Shown here: one piece after another, positions 26,145-35,190 of the stretch
How the letters are laid out: every line of letters starts with the position of its first letter
Position numbering within the stretch: position 1 is the first letter of the stretch
NCBI GenBank assembly: GCA_937873695.1
Contig: CALMYL010000023.1
Coordinates: 62,001-126,000 of the forward strand
Reading direction: 5' to 3'
DNA: 64,000 nucleotides
Source of the DNA: an uncultured Ignavibacteria bacterium
Lineage (GTDB): Bacteria; Bacteroidota; Ignavibacteria; Tepidaquicellales; OLB5
The notes under the pieces: model-generated
The model's input: only the letters and a program-made list of their open reading frames with translations
Databases searched by the model: none
What the model was told of the DNA's origin: nothing
Made by a program: the position numbers and the translations under genes

Positions 26145-27344
26145 ATGATAGGTAAAATATTAAAGAAGTTTGATGAAAGATTCCTGAAGAGCGAACCGCG
26201 CACAGGTGAACTGTACGCTGTTGCCGCTTTGTTTGATACACCGGATCAGATAATCCATGCGGCTGAAAAAGTATCAGGCGAGGGTTATAAGAAGTTTGAT
26301 GTGCTGACTCCGTATCCCGTTCACGGGATGGATGGCGCAATGAACCTGAAACCCACCGGTATTGGATGGGTTGGTTTAATTGCGGGTATGAGCGGAACAT
26401 TCCTTGCGTTTTTAATGATATGGTGGATGGTTGGAATCAACTATCCCAACATTTTTGGCGGCAAACCGTATTTTAACCTGCCGGCATCTATCCCCATTAT
26501 GTTTGAGCTTACCGTGCTTCTTTCGGCATTAACGCTGGTTGGCTCCTTGATAGCTTTGTTTATGAAACTGCCGAATAACGCGAATCCTTTGATGGATACC
26601 GATTTTATCAAGCGCGTTACCAGCGATAAGTTTGGAATATACATTGAAGCAAAAGACCCGAAGTTTAAACTTGAAGAAGTAAGAGCGATGTTTGAAATCC
26701 TTGGTTCAACTACGGTAAGTAATATACACGAAGCTGAATATGACCTTGGCGATACAAAGAATCCATTGCTTAATGGTAAGTTCATAGGCGCGCTGCTTGG
26801 AACAAGCGTGGCTGTTGTTGGAATAACATATTTTGTACTGAATGTACTATTATTCCTTCCGCCGTTTGACTGGATGCACCGTCAGCCAAAAGTATTACCG
26901 CAGACTGAGAGCAAATTCTTTAAGGATGGCTTTTCGATGCGTAAACCTGTTGAAGGTACAGTTGCAAGAGGATTTATGCCTTATGAATTCAAAGGAATGC
27001 CCGATAGTATGGTTGTAATTACCCCGAATCCATTGCCTGTAACACAAAAGGTGCTGGATTTAGGAAAGAAAAGATTTGATACATACTGCTCGCCATGCCA
27101 CGGTTATTACGGCAAGGGTGATAGCAGGTTAAGGGGGCAGTTCCCGGTACCTCCAACACTGCACTCCCAGAAAGTTACAAACTGGAAAGACGCGAACATT
27201 TACCATGTAATAACCAACGGGCAGAACACTATGCCAAGTTACGCGAGCTCAATTTCGCGGGATGACCGCTGGGCGATAATTCATTATTTACGCGTTCTGC
27301 AAAGATCAGCAAACGCGCCTGACAGCGATTTGGAAACAAAGTAA
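26145..27344 (+). CDS. Fusion of ACIII subunits ActD and ActE
   Basis: 399 residues joining two subunits that are separate genes in the studied complexes. Residues 1-205 are ActD (DUF3341): an N-terminal cytoplasmic domain with LYAVAALFDTPDQIIHAAE and two helices (GLIAGMSGTFLAFLMIWWMV and MFELTVLLSALTLVGSLIAL). Residues 210-399 are ActE: a membrane helix (LLGTSVAVVGITYFVLNVLL), then a monohaem cytochrome c with CSPCHGYYGKGD and an axial Met in NTMPSYAS. The join is inside one open frame without a stop or internal start. Fusion would fix the two subunits at equal amounts. Confidence 0.9.
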   Translation: MIGKILKKFDERFLKSEPRTGELYAVAALFDTPDQIIHAAEKVSGEGYKKFDVLTPYPVHGMDGAMNLKPTGIGWVGLIAGMSGTFLAFLMIWWMVGINYPNIFGGKPYFNLPASIPIMFELTVLLSALTLVGSLIALFMKLPNNANPLMDTDFIKRVTSDKFGIYIEAKDPKFKLEEVRAMFEILGSTTVSNIHEAEYDLGDTKNPLLNGKFIGALLGTSVAVVGITYFVLNVLLFLPPFDWMHRQPKVLPQTESKFFKDGFSMRKPVEGTVARGFMPYEFKGMPDSMVVITPNPLPVTQKVLDLGKKRFDTYCSPCHGYYGKGDSRLRGQFPVPPTLHSQKVTNWKDANIYHVITNGQNTMPSYASSISRDDRWAIIHYLRVLQRSANAPDSDLETK

Positions 27345-27387
27345 TACTTAATTTCAGATAATAAGAATTCTATATAAAGTTTTATAA

Positions 27388-28557
27388 ATGGATTATATTA
27401 AAAAACAATTACCGGATTCACTTACAAAAACAGGGGGCATAATGCTTGCTGTTGGCGTATTGATTTTAATAATGGCATTTATATTCACGCCGCAGCGCGC
27501 GTTTTTTGATTACCTGTGGATATACCTGTTTTTGGTATCAATAGGCGTCGGCTCACTTGCGCTTGTGGCATTGGAGTATCTTGTAGGCGCCACATGGAGC
27601 ACACCGTTCCGCCGCATTACGGAAATTCTCGCATCCATGACGCCGGTATTGATAATCCTGGCTATTCCTTTATTTTTCGGGATGCATGACCTGTTTCACT
27701 GGACACATGCGGAAGTTGTTGAAAATGACGCGATACTTACGGCTAAATCACCATACCTGAATGTTGAGTTCTTCATCGCAAGAACTGCTTTCTGCCTGCT
27801 TTTGTGGGTTATGTTTTATTTCCTGTTGACAAGGAATTCTGAAAAGCAGGATCTTGACGGTGACCCAAAATTCACAAAAAGAAATGTGACACTTTCAACC
27901 ATATTTGCCCCGCTGTTTGTGGTAACTATCACAATAGCCGCAATTGACTGGGCAATGAGCTTAGAGCCGCATTGGTTCAGTACAATATTCGGTGTATATT
28001 ATTTTGCAGGCACAATAGTCGCAGCGCTTGCAGCTACAACTTACGCAAGCGTTAAGCTTAAAGAAGGCGGCTACCTTGATAAAGCACTTGGTAACGATAG
28101 TTTTTATTCGCTGGGTACGCTTATGTTCGGCTTTAATGTTTTCTGGGCTTACATAGCATTCTCGCAGTTCATACTTATCTGGTATGCTGATCTTCCCGAG
28201 GAAACATTCTGGCTTATTCACCGCTGGGAAGGAAGCTGGAAGTTCGTATCACTTGCGCTGTTGTTCTTCCATTTTGTATTCCCGTTCCTTATACTTGTGG
28301 GCAGGAATATAAAAACAAATATCCAGGCTTTAAAATGGATGGCGCCGTGGATGCTGGTTGCGCATGCGCTTGATCTGTACTGGCTGATATTCCCAACCCT
28401 TTTCCGGGGCAATGCTTCTTTTGGCTGGCAGGAATTAAGTTTCCCGCTGATAGTAATAGGCCTGACAATGGTGGTATTCAAAATGAGCGCCAATAAAAAG
28501 AACCTGATGGCGATAAAAGATCCGAAAATGGAAATGGGATTGGATTTTCATTTATAG
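27388..28557 (+). CDS. actF: ACIII subunit ActF, second NrfD-like membrane protein
   Basis: 389-residue integral membrane protein with about ten helices, distantly related to ActC. ActF packs against ActC in the complex and is thought to provide a proton path. Recognisable stretches are FFDYLWIYLFLVSIGVGSLALVALEYLVGA, IPLFFGMHDLFHWTHAE, TIAAIDWAMSLEPHWFSTIFGVYYFAG and FSQFILIWYADLPEETFWLIHR. Order after the D-E fusion matches other act operons. Confidence 0.92.
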   Translation: MDYIKKQLPDSLTKTGGIMLAVGVLILIMAFIFTPQRAFFDYLWIYLFLVSIGVGSLALVALEYLVGATWSTPFRRITEILASMTPVLIILAIPLFFGMHDLFHWTHAEVVENDAILTAKSPYLNVEFFIARTAFCLLLWVMFYFLLTRNSEKQDLDGDPKFTKRNVTLSTIFAPLFVVTITIAAIDWAMSLEPHWFSTIFGVYYFAGTIVAALAATTYASVKLKEGGYLDKALGNDSFYSLGTLMFGFNVFWAYIAFSQFILIWYADLPEETFWLIHRWEGSWKFVSLALLFFHFVFPFLILVGRNIKTNIQALKWMAPWMLVAHALDLYWLIFPTLFRGNASFGWQELSFPLIVIGLTMVVFKMSANKKNLMAIKDPKMEMGLDFHL

Positions 28558-28650
28558 TTGAAGTAGTTGAGTAGGTAAGTAGGTGCGGAAAAAAGTTATT
28601 GAAGTGTTTATAGATTCTTTAAGAAAGATTAAAGTTTATTTTATATAATA

Positions 28651-29568
28651 ATGAAAGATTATTTTAAATTTTACGGTGCGGTTTACATTATTTTCATAAT
28701 GGCAATTATTGTTATGGGAACAATGTATATTAACGATCTGCCTAACGTTACAAAAGAGAGGATTGGCGGCTTTCCTGTGGTTGCGAAAGATACAACCAAA
28801 GATTCCACGGGACAGACGGCTGACCTTCCGATGATAAAAGGTACTCTATCACCGCCCACTGAAGTAATGAAGTATATCAGCTCAACCCCCGAAATGGTGG
28901 AAAAGGGCAAATCAATTTTTACAATGAACTGCGTAAGCTGTCACGGTGAGCAGGGCAAGGGCGATGGCGTCGCGGGTGCGAGTCTGAACCCCAAGCCAAG
29001 GAATTTTCACGACTTAAACGGCTGGACAAACGGTCCTTCTATAACAATGATGTATAAAACGCTTCAGGAAGGTATTACAAGCAGGGGAATGGCATCATAT
29101 GCTAACCTGCCGCCTGAAGACAGGCTGAATTTAATTATGTATATAAGGACATTTCTGCCTGATTACCCGCCGGTAACACAGGTACAGCTTGATTCAATAG
29201 ATGTAACTTACAGTCTTACCAAAGGCGTTAAGATGCCTAACCAGATTCCGGTTAAGCTTGCAATGGAAAAGATACTGAAGCAGAATGCGGCAATTGACCA
29301 GAAAGTTGCGGCAATGGTGAAGCAGATTAATGAGAGCAAGACTGATACTGCAGCGGTAATTTTTAAAGGCATTACTTCAAATATGACAAAAGCATTGACG
29401 GTTCTGGCGCAGGATTCATCATGGAATACCAATGAAATGGGGCTGATAAAGATATTTGATAATAATCCCGTGCAGAACGGGTTTAAAGCAAGAGCTTCGT
29501 ATATGCTTACGCAGGCTCAGTTAACGCAGCTTTATGCGTATTTGAGAAGATTGTTCGCAGGAGCATAA
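28651..29568 (+). CDS. Membrane-anchored monohaem cytochrome c
   Basis: 305 residues: an N-terminal helix (YGAVYIIFIMAIIVMGTMYI), a class I cytochrome domain with CVSCHGEQGKGDG and a Met ligand in SRGMASYANL, and a C-terminal region of about 130 residues with no recognised fold (KLAMEKILKQNAAIDQKVAAM). It sits between actF and SCO1. It may carry electrons from ACIII to the oxidase, whose subunit II has no cytochrome domain. A second ActE-like subunit is the alternative. Confidence 0.85.
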   Translation: MKDYFKFYGAVYIIFIMAIIVMGTMYINDLPNVTKERIGGFPVVAKDTTKDSTGQTADLPMIKGTLSPPTEVMKYISSTPEMVEKGKSIFTMNCVSCHGEQGKGDGVAGASLNPKPRNFHDLNGWTNGPSITMMYKTLQEGITSRGMASYANLPPEDRLNLIMYIRTFLPDYPPVTQVQLDSIDVTYSLTKGVKMPNQIPVKLAMEKILKQNAAIDQKVAAMVKQINESKTDTAAVIFKGITSNMTKALTVLAQDSSWNTNEMGLIKIFDNNPVQNGFKARASYMLTQAQLTQLYAYLRRLFAGA

Positions 29569-29655
29569 GTTTTACAGAGTTTATTGTGGCATTAGTTGAA
29601 CACCTGGCACCACAACAGCAGAATAACAAAGTTATAAGGAAAGTTAAAAAATAAA

Positions 29656-30468
29656 TTGTTTAAAATCACAAAAATAGGAGCCCTTCTATTTTTTCTGATG
29701 CTCGGATTATTCCGGGGATCAAGTATTGCCGATACCACCCAGCTGCAGGTTGGTATTGATGAGAAACTGGGTGAAACTATACCGCTTGATCTTTCATTTC
29801 TTGATGAGAATGGTAAACCGGTATCATTAAGAAGCCTTGTAAATAAGCCAACTCTGCTGACTTTGGTTTATTACAGATGTCCCGGGATATGCTCGCCGTT
29901 AATGAACGGTGTATCAAGCGTAGTCGATAAGCTTGATATGGAAGCGGGCAAAGATTTTAACATAGTTACAATAAGTTTTAACCCCAGGGAAGATTACTTA
30001 ATGGCGCAGGGTAAAAAAAGAAATTACCTTGATAACATGAAGAAAAAAATTCCCGAAGACAGCTGGAAATTTTTAACCGGTGACAGCGTTTCAATTGCAA
30101 GAATAACCGACGCAGTCGGTTTCCGTTACCAGCAGCAGGGTGAAGATTACATGCATGGCGCGGTATTAACGGTTCTTTCACCGGAAGGTAAAATAGCCCG
30201 TTATTTATACGGCACTGATTTTCTGCCGCTTGATATAAAGCTGGCATTGAATGAAGCTTCTGAGGGGAAATCATCCCCGGCAATTAATAAGCTCTTAAAG
30301 ATATGCTACAGCTATGACCCGGCAGGCAGAACATACGTTCTGAATGTAACCAGGATCGCCGGAGGCGGTATGCTGATCTTGATAGCGGGATTTGTACTGA
30401 TATTAACACTGAAAAAGAAAAAAAATAAAAAAATACCCGTAAATTCTCAAACGGGAAAGGAAGTATAA
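29656..30468 (+). CDS. SCO1/SenC copper chaperone for cytochrome oxidase
   Basis: Thioredoxin-fold protein that loads copper into the CuA site of subunit II. The copper-binding CxxxC is CPGIC and the third ligand His is in MHGAVLTVLS. A signal sequence leads at the N-terminus and there is one more hydrophobic helix at the C-terminus (GGGMLILIAGFVLILTL) followed by a Lys-rich tail, so it is doubly hydrophobic and membrane-bound. TTG start. It ends 3 bp before coxA. Confidence 0.9.
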   Translation: MFKITKIGALLFFLMLGLFRGSSIADTTQLQVGIDEKLGETIPLDLSFLDENGKPVSLRSLVNKPTLLTLVYYRCPGICSPLMNGVSSVVDKLDMEAGKDFNIVTISFNPREDYLMAQGKKRNYLDNMKKKIPEDSWKFLTGDSVSIARITDAVGFRYQQQGEDYMHGAVLTVLSPEGKIARYLYGTDFLPLDIKLALNEASEGKSSPAINKLLKICYSYDPAGRTYVLNVTRIAGGGMLILIAGFVLILTLKKKKNKKIPVNSQTGKEV

Positions 30469-30471
30469 ACA

Positions 30472-32163
30472 ATGGCTAATGGATCATTAGCAAATGAAGT
30501 AAGTTACTTAGAATACCAGGGTAAGCATAAGGGTATCATGGGATGGCTGCTATCTGTTGACCACAAGCGCATAGGCTTAATGTACCTTATGGCTATCATG
30601 ATATTCTTTTTTGTGGCAATGACACTTGGTGTTTTAATGAGGCTGGAAATGCTCACGCCGGGTGAAACCATCATGAAACCGCAGACGTATAATTCTGTTT
30701 TCACTCTGCACGGCGTTATTATGGTATTTCTGTTTATCATACCTGCTATACCTGCAGTGTTTGGTAATTTTATGCTGCCGATTCAAATTGGGGCAAAAGA
30801 TGTTGCATTCCCCAGGCTGAACCTTTTTTCATGGTATTTGTATATGGTAGGCGCAATTCTTGCGATCGTATCACTCTTTATAGGCGATGGTCCTGCAGAT
30901 ACCGGCTGGACTTTCTACGTGCCGTACAGTATACGCTCCGCGCAGAATGTTTCAATTACCACACTGGCGGCATTTGTGCTTGGGTTCTCATCAATTTTGA
31001 CGGGTTTGAATTTTGTTGTTACAATTCACCGTTTAAGGGCGCCGGGTATGACATGGTTCCGCATGCCTTTGTTTGTTTGGGGTCTTTATGCCACAAGCTG
31101 GATCCAGGTTCTTGCTACACCGGTAATTGGCATAACACTTGCGCTGATTATGCTTGAAAGATTAATGGGTGTCGGAGTATTTGATCCGGCTCTTGGGGGA
31201 GACCCTATATTATACCAGCATTTATTCTGGATATATTCACATCCGGCGGTTTATATTATGATCCTTCCGGCGATGGGTGTTGTTTCTGAGATCCTGCCTA
31301 CATTTTCAAGGAAGGATATTTTCGGGTATAAACAGATCGCGATTTCATCGCTTGGTATAGCATTGATAGGTTACCTTGTTTGGGGTCACCACATGTTCGT
31401 AAGCGGTATGAGCGATACATCAAGGATAGTATTTTCTCTGTTAACATTCCTTGTGGCTATACCAACAGGCGTTAAAATATTTAACTGGGTGGCTACCCTG
31501 TACAAGGCATCTATTAAATTCAGCGCGCCGCTTTATTACGTGCTTGGATTTATTTTTATATTCTCTATTGGCGGTCTTACGGGGCTTGTCCTTGGAGCGC
31601 TTGCCACTGATATTCATGTTACAGATACATACTTTGTAGTAGCGCATTTTCATTACGTGATGTTTGGCGGAATGGGTATTATGTTCTTTGCCACCATGCA
31701 TTACTGGTTCCCCAAGGTGTTTGGTAAAATGTACAATGAAAAACTTGCCGTTATAGCATGTACAGTAATAATTGTTGGTTTTAATGTATTATATTTCCCC
31801 TTCTTTATAATGGGATATATGGGAATGCCGAGAAGGTACTATGATTACCTGCCGCAGTTCCAGGGATGGCATATTCTTTCAACGGTTGGTTCATGGATAC
31901 TTGTGAGCGGAATAGTGTTTATGTTCGGCAACCTGTTTTATGCATTATTAAAAGGACCCAAGGCTTCAATGAATCCATGGGGCGGTACTACACTTGAGTG
32001 GAAAGTTCCTTCACCTCCGCCGCTGGAAAATTTTGATGAAATACCGGTCGTTACAGGCGGCCCGTATGTACACGATAAAGCAACTTATATTATGCATCCA
32101 AGTAAAGAAGGTATCAAAGCGAACGGCGGCGTGAAAACAGTTAACCAGGAGGCAGCTTTATGA
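30472..32163 (+). CDS. Cytochrome c oxidase subunit I (caa3-like, YSHPAV type)
   Basis: Catalytic haem-copper subunit (563 residues, 12 helices). Haem a and a3/CuB ligands are present: [15 protein letters not shown] (His-Tyr pair), WGHHMF and [11 protein letters not shown]. Helix VI reads YSHPAVYIM rather than the usual HPEVY. The YS pair in place of Glu is the mark of A2-type oxidases such as Rhodothermus caa3, and indicates an altered D-type proton path. The stop overlaps the subunit III start (ATGA). Confidence 0.93.
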   Translation: MANGSLANEVSYLEYQGKHKGIMGWLLSVDHKRIGLMYLMAIMIFFFVAMTLGVLMRLEMLTPGETIMKPQTYNSVFTLHGVIMVFLFIIPAIPAVFGNFMLPIQIGAKDVAFPRLNLFSWYLYMVGAILAIVSLFIGDGPADTGWTFYVPYSIRSAQNVSITTLAAFVLGFSSILTGLNFVVTIHRLRAPGMTWFRMPLFVWGLYATSWIQVLATPVIGITLALIMLERLMGVGVFDPALGGDPILYQHLFWIYSHPAVYIMILPAMGVVSEILPTFSRKDIFGYKQIAISSLGIALIGYLVWGHHMFVSGMSDTSRIVFSLLTFLVAIPTGVKIFNWVATLYKASIKFSAPLYYVLGFIFIFSIGGLTGLVLGALATDIHVTDTYFVVAHFHYVMFGGMGIMFFATMHYWFPKVFGKMYNEKLAVIACTVIIVGFNVLYFPFFIMGYMGMPRRYYDYLPQFQGWHILSTVGSWILVSGIVFMFGNLFYALLKGPKASMNPWGGTTLEWKVPSPPPLENFDEIPVVTGGPYVHDKATYIMHPSKEGIKANGGVKTVNQEAAL

Positions 32164-32801
32164 CAGAACATAGCGAGGTAATGCACGAAGAATCGCATGG
32201 CGGCGCGCATGTGCACCGTGATGATGAAGGCTCTAAAATGGCGATGTGGCTTTTCCTTTTTACGGAATTGCTTCTGTTCGGCGGTCTTTTCCTGTTGTAT
32301 GGCGCGTACAGGTTTGAATACGCTGACGGCTTTAAAGTAGCCGCGGCGGACATGAATTCTTTTATAGGAGCGGTAAATACTATTATACTTTTAACAAGCT
32401 CCCTTTCTGTAGCGCTATCAATAGCGGCTATACAGCGAAGCCAGAAAAGACTTGCACTGGGAATGCTGTGGTTTACTATTGTTTGCGGCCTGGCGTTCCT
32501 TGTAAACAAATATTTTGAGTGGAGCCACGAAATACATAACGGCATTTATCCCGGCGGTCCGGCTTTAGAAAACATGAGTAACGGCGAAGTAATATACTTT
32601 GGCCTCTATTATGTTATGACAGGTCTTCACGGACTGCACGTTATTGTAGGTTTAATATTTATAGGTTTCATAATGGTATTTATAGCGCGCGATAAAATTA
32701 CAAGCACAAATTTCCAGAAGCTTGAAAATGCAGGATTATACTGGCATTTGGTTGACGTGATATGGATATTTTTGTTCCCGCTGTTCTATTTGCTGCATTG
32801 A
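32160..32801 (+). CDS. Cytochrome c oxidase subunit III
   Basis: 213 residues with five hydrophobic helices, the short bacterial form lacking the first two helices of seven-helix subunits. Typical stretches are [41 protein letters not shown] and [19 protein letters not shown]. It stabilises subunit I and its proton uptake. The ATG overlaps the coxA stop. Confidence 0.92.
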   Translation: MTEHSEVMHEESHGGAHVHRDDEGSKMAMWLFLFTELLLFGGLFLLYGAYRFEYADGFKVAAADMNSFIGAVNTIILLTSSLSVALSIAAIQRSQKRLALGMLWFTIVCGLAFLVNKYFEWSHEIHNGIYPGGPALENMSNGEVIYFGLYYVMTGLHGLHVIVGLIFIGFIMVFIARDKITSTNFQKLENAGLYWHLVDVIWIFLFPLFYLLH

Positions 32802-32866
32802 GTTTGAGTGTATAGAGTGGTGAGTAGTTGATTAGGTAAGCAGGCAAGTAGTTGAGTAGATGGTAT

Positions 32867-32923
32867 TTGTTTCGCTGAGAAGGATTTTAAACGCATCGAC
32901 ACAGTCGATGCACTCCAAAAGAA
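32867..32923. repeat. Palindromic repeat, family 4, subunit III-IV spacer
   Basis: GCATCGAC (32893-32900) pairs with GTCGATGC (32904-32911), followed directly by ACTCCAAAAGAA. The preceding TTGTTTC...AGAAGG...AACG stretch also recurs in the copy at 48767-48880, whose hairpin arms are different. Confidence 0.7.
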
Positions 32924-32953
32924 GTAGAGTTTAATAATATAGATCATTAAATA

Positions 32954-33316
32954 ATGAGTGAACAGACACAAACGGGAGAGTTAGCTGCGGCACAGGCGCA
33001 TGCTGCTCATGCTGATGAACATTCACAGGGGCATGCCGAAGGGCATGGACATAACGTAAGCTACGGTACTTACTTTATGGTATGGCTTGGACTGGTTGCG
33101 TTAACGGCAGTTACCGTAACTATTGCAGGTATACACCTTGGAAGCCTGACATTAATAACAGCAATGCTTATAGCCGCGGTCAAAACATCGCTGGTAGGTT
33201 ATCATTTTATGCACCTTAAGTATGATAATGTTATCATTAAAGTATTTGTGCTGGTATGTCTTGTAATATTTTTAACTTTCTGGATCTTAACATTCAGTGA
33301 TCTATCATTCAGGTAA
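32954..33316 (+). CDS. Cytochrome c oxidase subunit IV
   Basis: 120-residue small subunit with a His-rich N-terminal tail (AHADEHSQGHAEGHGHNV) and three helices, including VGYHFMHLKYDNVIIKVF, the conserved core of prokaryotic subunit IV. The His-rich tail could hold copper, but that is inference. It lies between subunits III and II. Confidence 0.88.
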   Translation: MSEQTQTGELAAAQAHAAHADEHSQGHAEGHGHNVSYGTYFMVWLGLVALTAVTVTIAGIHLGSLTLITAMLIAAVKTSLVGYHFMHLKYDNVIIKVFVLVCLVIFLTFWILTFSDLSFR

Positions 33317-33322
33317 TAAAAA

Positions 33323-34093
33323 ATGAATCCAATAGTAGAACTAGTAGACAATTCGTTTATTTTCATTATAGCAATTTCGGTACTCCTTCTTGTTGGCGTA
33401 ACGGCGGCGATGATATATTTCGTTTTCAGGTACAGCGAGAAGAACAATCCCAAGCCTGACCAGTCAATTACAGGAAGCACCACGCTTGAAATATTGTGGA
33501 CAGTTATTCCTTTGATACTTGTGCTTGCAATGTTCTTTTACGGGTATGAAGGCTTCAGGGAAATGAGAAATATCCCGCCTAACGCAATGCTCGTTAAGGT
33601 CACCGGAAAAATGTGGTTTTGGCACTTTGAATATGACAACAAAAAAACAAGCGATACGCTGCTTGTGCTGCCGCAGGGCAGGGATGTAAGATTTGAGCTT
33701 ATGTCAGCTGATGTGAACCACAGTTTCTATGTCCCGGCTTTCAGGGTAAAAGAAGACTGCGTTCCCGGCAGAACGAACCACATGTGGTTTCATACAACTA
33801 ATGTAGGTGAGTATGATATAGAATGCGCGGAATACTGCGGTATGAACCATTCCTACATGCTTGGCAAAGTAAGGGTAGTGCCTGAAAAGGAATATCTTGA
33901 ATGGGTGAATAAAGTTGATACAGTTAAGAAGACCGATTCATTAACAGCGCCAACAGGAACTGTACCCGGAACGGTTAAAACTGACTCGGTAAAAATAACA
34001 CAGCCTAAGGTTGATTCAACCAAAACAACAGGAAACAAAAAAGATACTCTGAAGGTGAATCCGAAAGATAGCCTGAAGAAGAAAGAAAAATAG
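33323..34093 (+). CDS. Cytochrome c oxidase subunit II with CuA site
   Basis: 256 residues: two N-terminal helices, then a cupredoxin domain. CuA ligands are complete: the His in DVNHSFYVPAF and CAEYCGMNHSYM (Cys, Glu, Cys, His, Met). The domain begins KMWFWHFEYDN. Unlike typical caa3 oxidases there is no C-terminal cytochrome c. Instead a tail of about 55 residues rich in Thr, Lys, Asp and Ser (KKTDSLTAP, DSVKITQPKVDSTKTTG) follows. Electrons must come from a separate cytochrome. Confidence 0.92.
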   Translation: MNPIVELVDNSFIFIIAISVLLLVGVTAAMIYFVFRYSEKNNPKPDQSITGSTTLEILWTVIPLILVLAMFFYGYEGFREMRNIPPNAMLVKVTGKMWFWHFEYDNKKTSDTLLVLPQGRDVRFELMSADVNHSFYVPAFRVKEDCVPGRTNHMWFHTTNVGEYDIECAEYCGMNHSYMLGKVRVVPEKEYLEWVNKVDTVKKTDSLTAPTGTVPGTVKTDSVKITQPKVDSTKTTGNKKDTLKVNPKDSLKKKEK

Positions 34094-34097
34094 TTTC

Positions 34098-34216
34098 GTG
34101 AAACCTTCCTCCCGCTTCGTGGGATTAAGGCAGGTGTGAAACGTGAAATAAAGAAGAGAATTAAGGAAGTAAACCTCACCCCCAGCCCCTCTCCTAAAAG
34201 GAGAGGGGAGCAAAGT
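34098..34216. repeat. Two palindromic repeats before ctaB
   Basis: 34098-34135 is a nested palindrome with a TCCC-gcttcgt-GGGA core and GTTTC/GAAAC arms. 34168-34216 is a family 2 repeat: AAACCTCACCCCCAGCCCC, then CTCTCC-taaaa-GGAGAG and GGGAGCAAAG. They fill the spacer between subunit II and ctaB. Confidence 0.75.
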
Positions 34217-34254
34217 GGGGATAATATTGTAAGATATAAAAATTTAGAATCCAT

Positions 34255-35190
34255 TTGAAGAGAAGCAGCGCAAATACAGGTATGGCAATAAGAGCGGGTG
34301 AAAATAATTTCACGGGCTCTTTAACGGGAATATTAAAAGTGTTCAGCGAGCTTACTAAATTCAGAATTACGGCGCTTGTCTCATTTACAACCGGACTTGG
34401 CTATATATTATCAGCAGATACTTTGAGCTTCACTATGTTTTATGCAATAGCGGGAATATTCCTGCTTGCTGCTGCATCATCTTCGCTGAATCACTGGCAG
34501 GAAAAGGATACCGATGCACTTATGGACAGAACAAAATTCCGCCCGATACCTTCAGGCAGAATTCAGCCGGCTATGGCACTTTATGTTTCGCTTGGACTGA
34601 TGATAAGCGGTTCTGTTTTACTGCTTTTTACAACGAATTTTACCACTTTTTTGGTGGGTATATTTACATTTTTCTGGTATAACGGTGTTTACACTCCTTT
34701 AAAGCGTAAGACAGCATTTGCTATCATACCCGGCGCGCTTGTTGGCGCATTGCCCCCGGTAGCGGGATGGACAGCCGCGGGCGGCAGCCTGCTTGATGGC
34801 AGGATAATCATGATTGCCGCATACTTTTTTATATGGCAGATACCGCACTTCTGGCTTTTGTTAATGCTATACGGCAATGATTATGAAAAGGGCGGTTTCC
34901 CAACGCTTAACAGGATATTTTCGCCTGAACAGTTAAAGAGGATAACTTTTATTTGGCTGGTTGGCAACGTAATGACTGCTATGATGATACCACTGTTTTT
35001 ATATGTTAATTTCATTGCAAGTTTTATTGGTCTTTGCGCTATTTCCGCCTGGATGATGTATGTTTCAATAAAATTCCTGCGGGCAGAAACTGAAAGGAAA
35101 AGCATAAGGAACACATTTATTGCAATAAATTTTTTTACTTTGCTTTTAATAACAATCTTATCAATTGATAAATTAATTAAAGTATTCTAA
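34255..35190 (+). CDS. ctaB: Protoheme IX farnesyltransferase (haem O synthase)
   Basis: Polytopic UbiA-family prenyltransferase that adds farnesyl to haem b, giving haem O for the oxidase. The first Asp-rich motif is SLNHWQEKDTDALMDRTK, with RPIPSG after it; the second region is YGNDYEKGGFP. About nine helices in 311 residues. TTG start at 34255; an ATG nine codons later is the alternative. The gene overlaps the next one by a base (TAATG). Confidence 0.92.
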   Translation: MKRSSANTGMAIRAGENNFTGSLTGILKVFSELTKFRITALVSFTTGLGYILSADTLSFTMFYAIAGIFLLAAASSSLNHWQEKDTDALMDRTKFRPIPSGRIQPAMALYVSLGLMISGSVLLLFTTNFTTFLVGIFTFFWYNGVYTPLKRKTAFAIIPGALVGALPPVAGWTAAGGSLLDGRIIMIAAYFFIWQIPHFWLLLMLYGNDYEKGGFPTLNRIFSPEQLKRITFIWLVGNVMTAMMIPLFLYVNFIASFIGLCAISAWMMYVSIKFLRAETERKSIRNTFIAINFFTLLLITILSIDKLIKVF

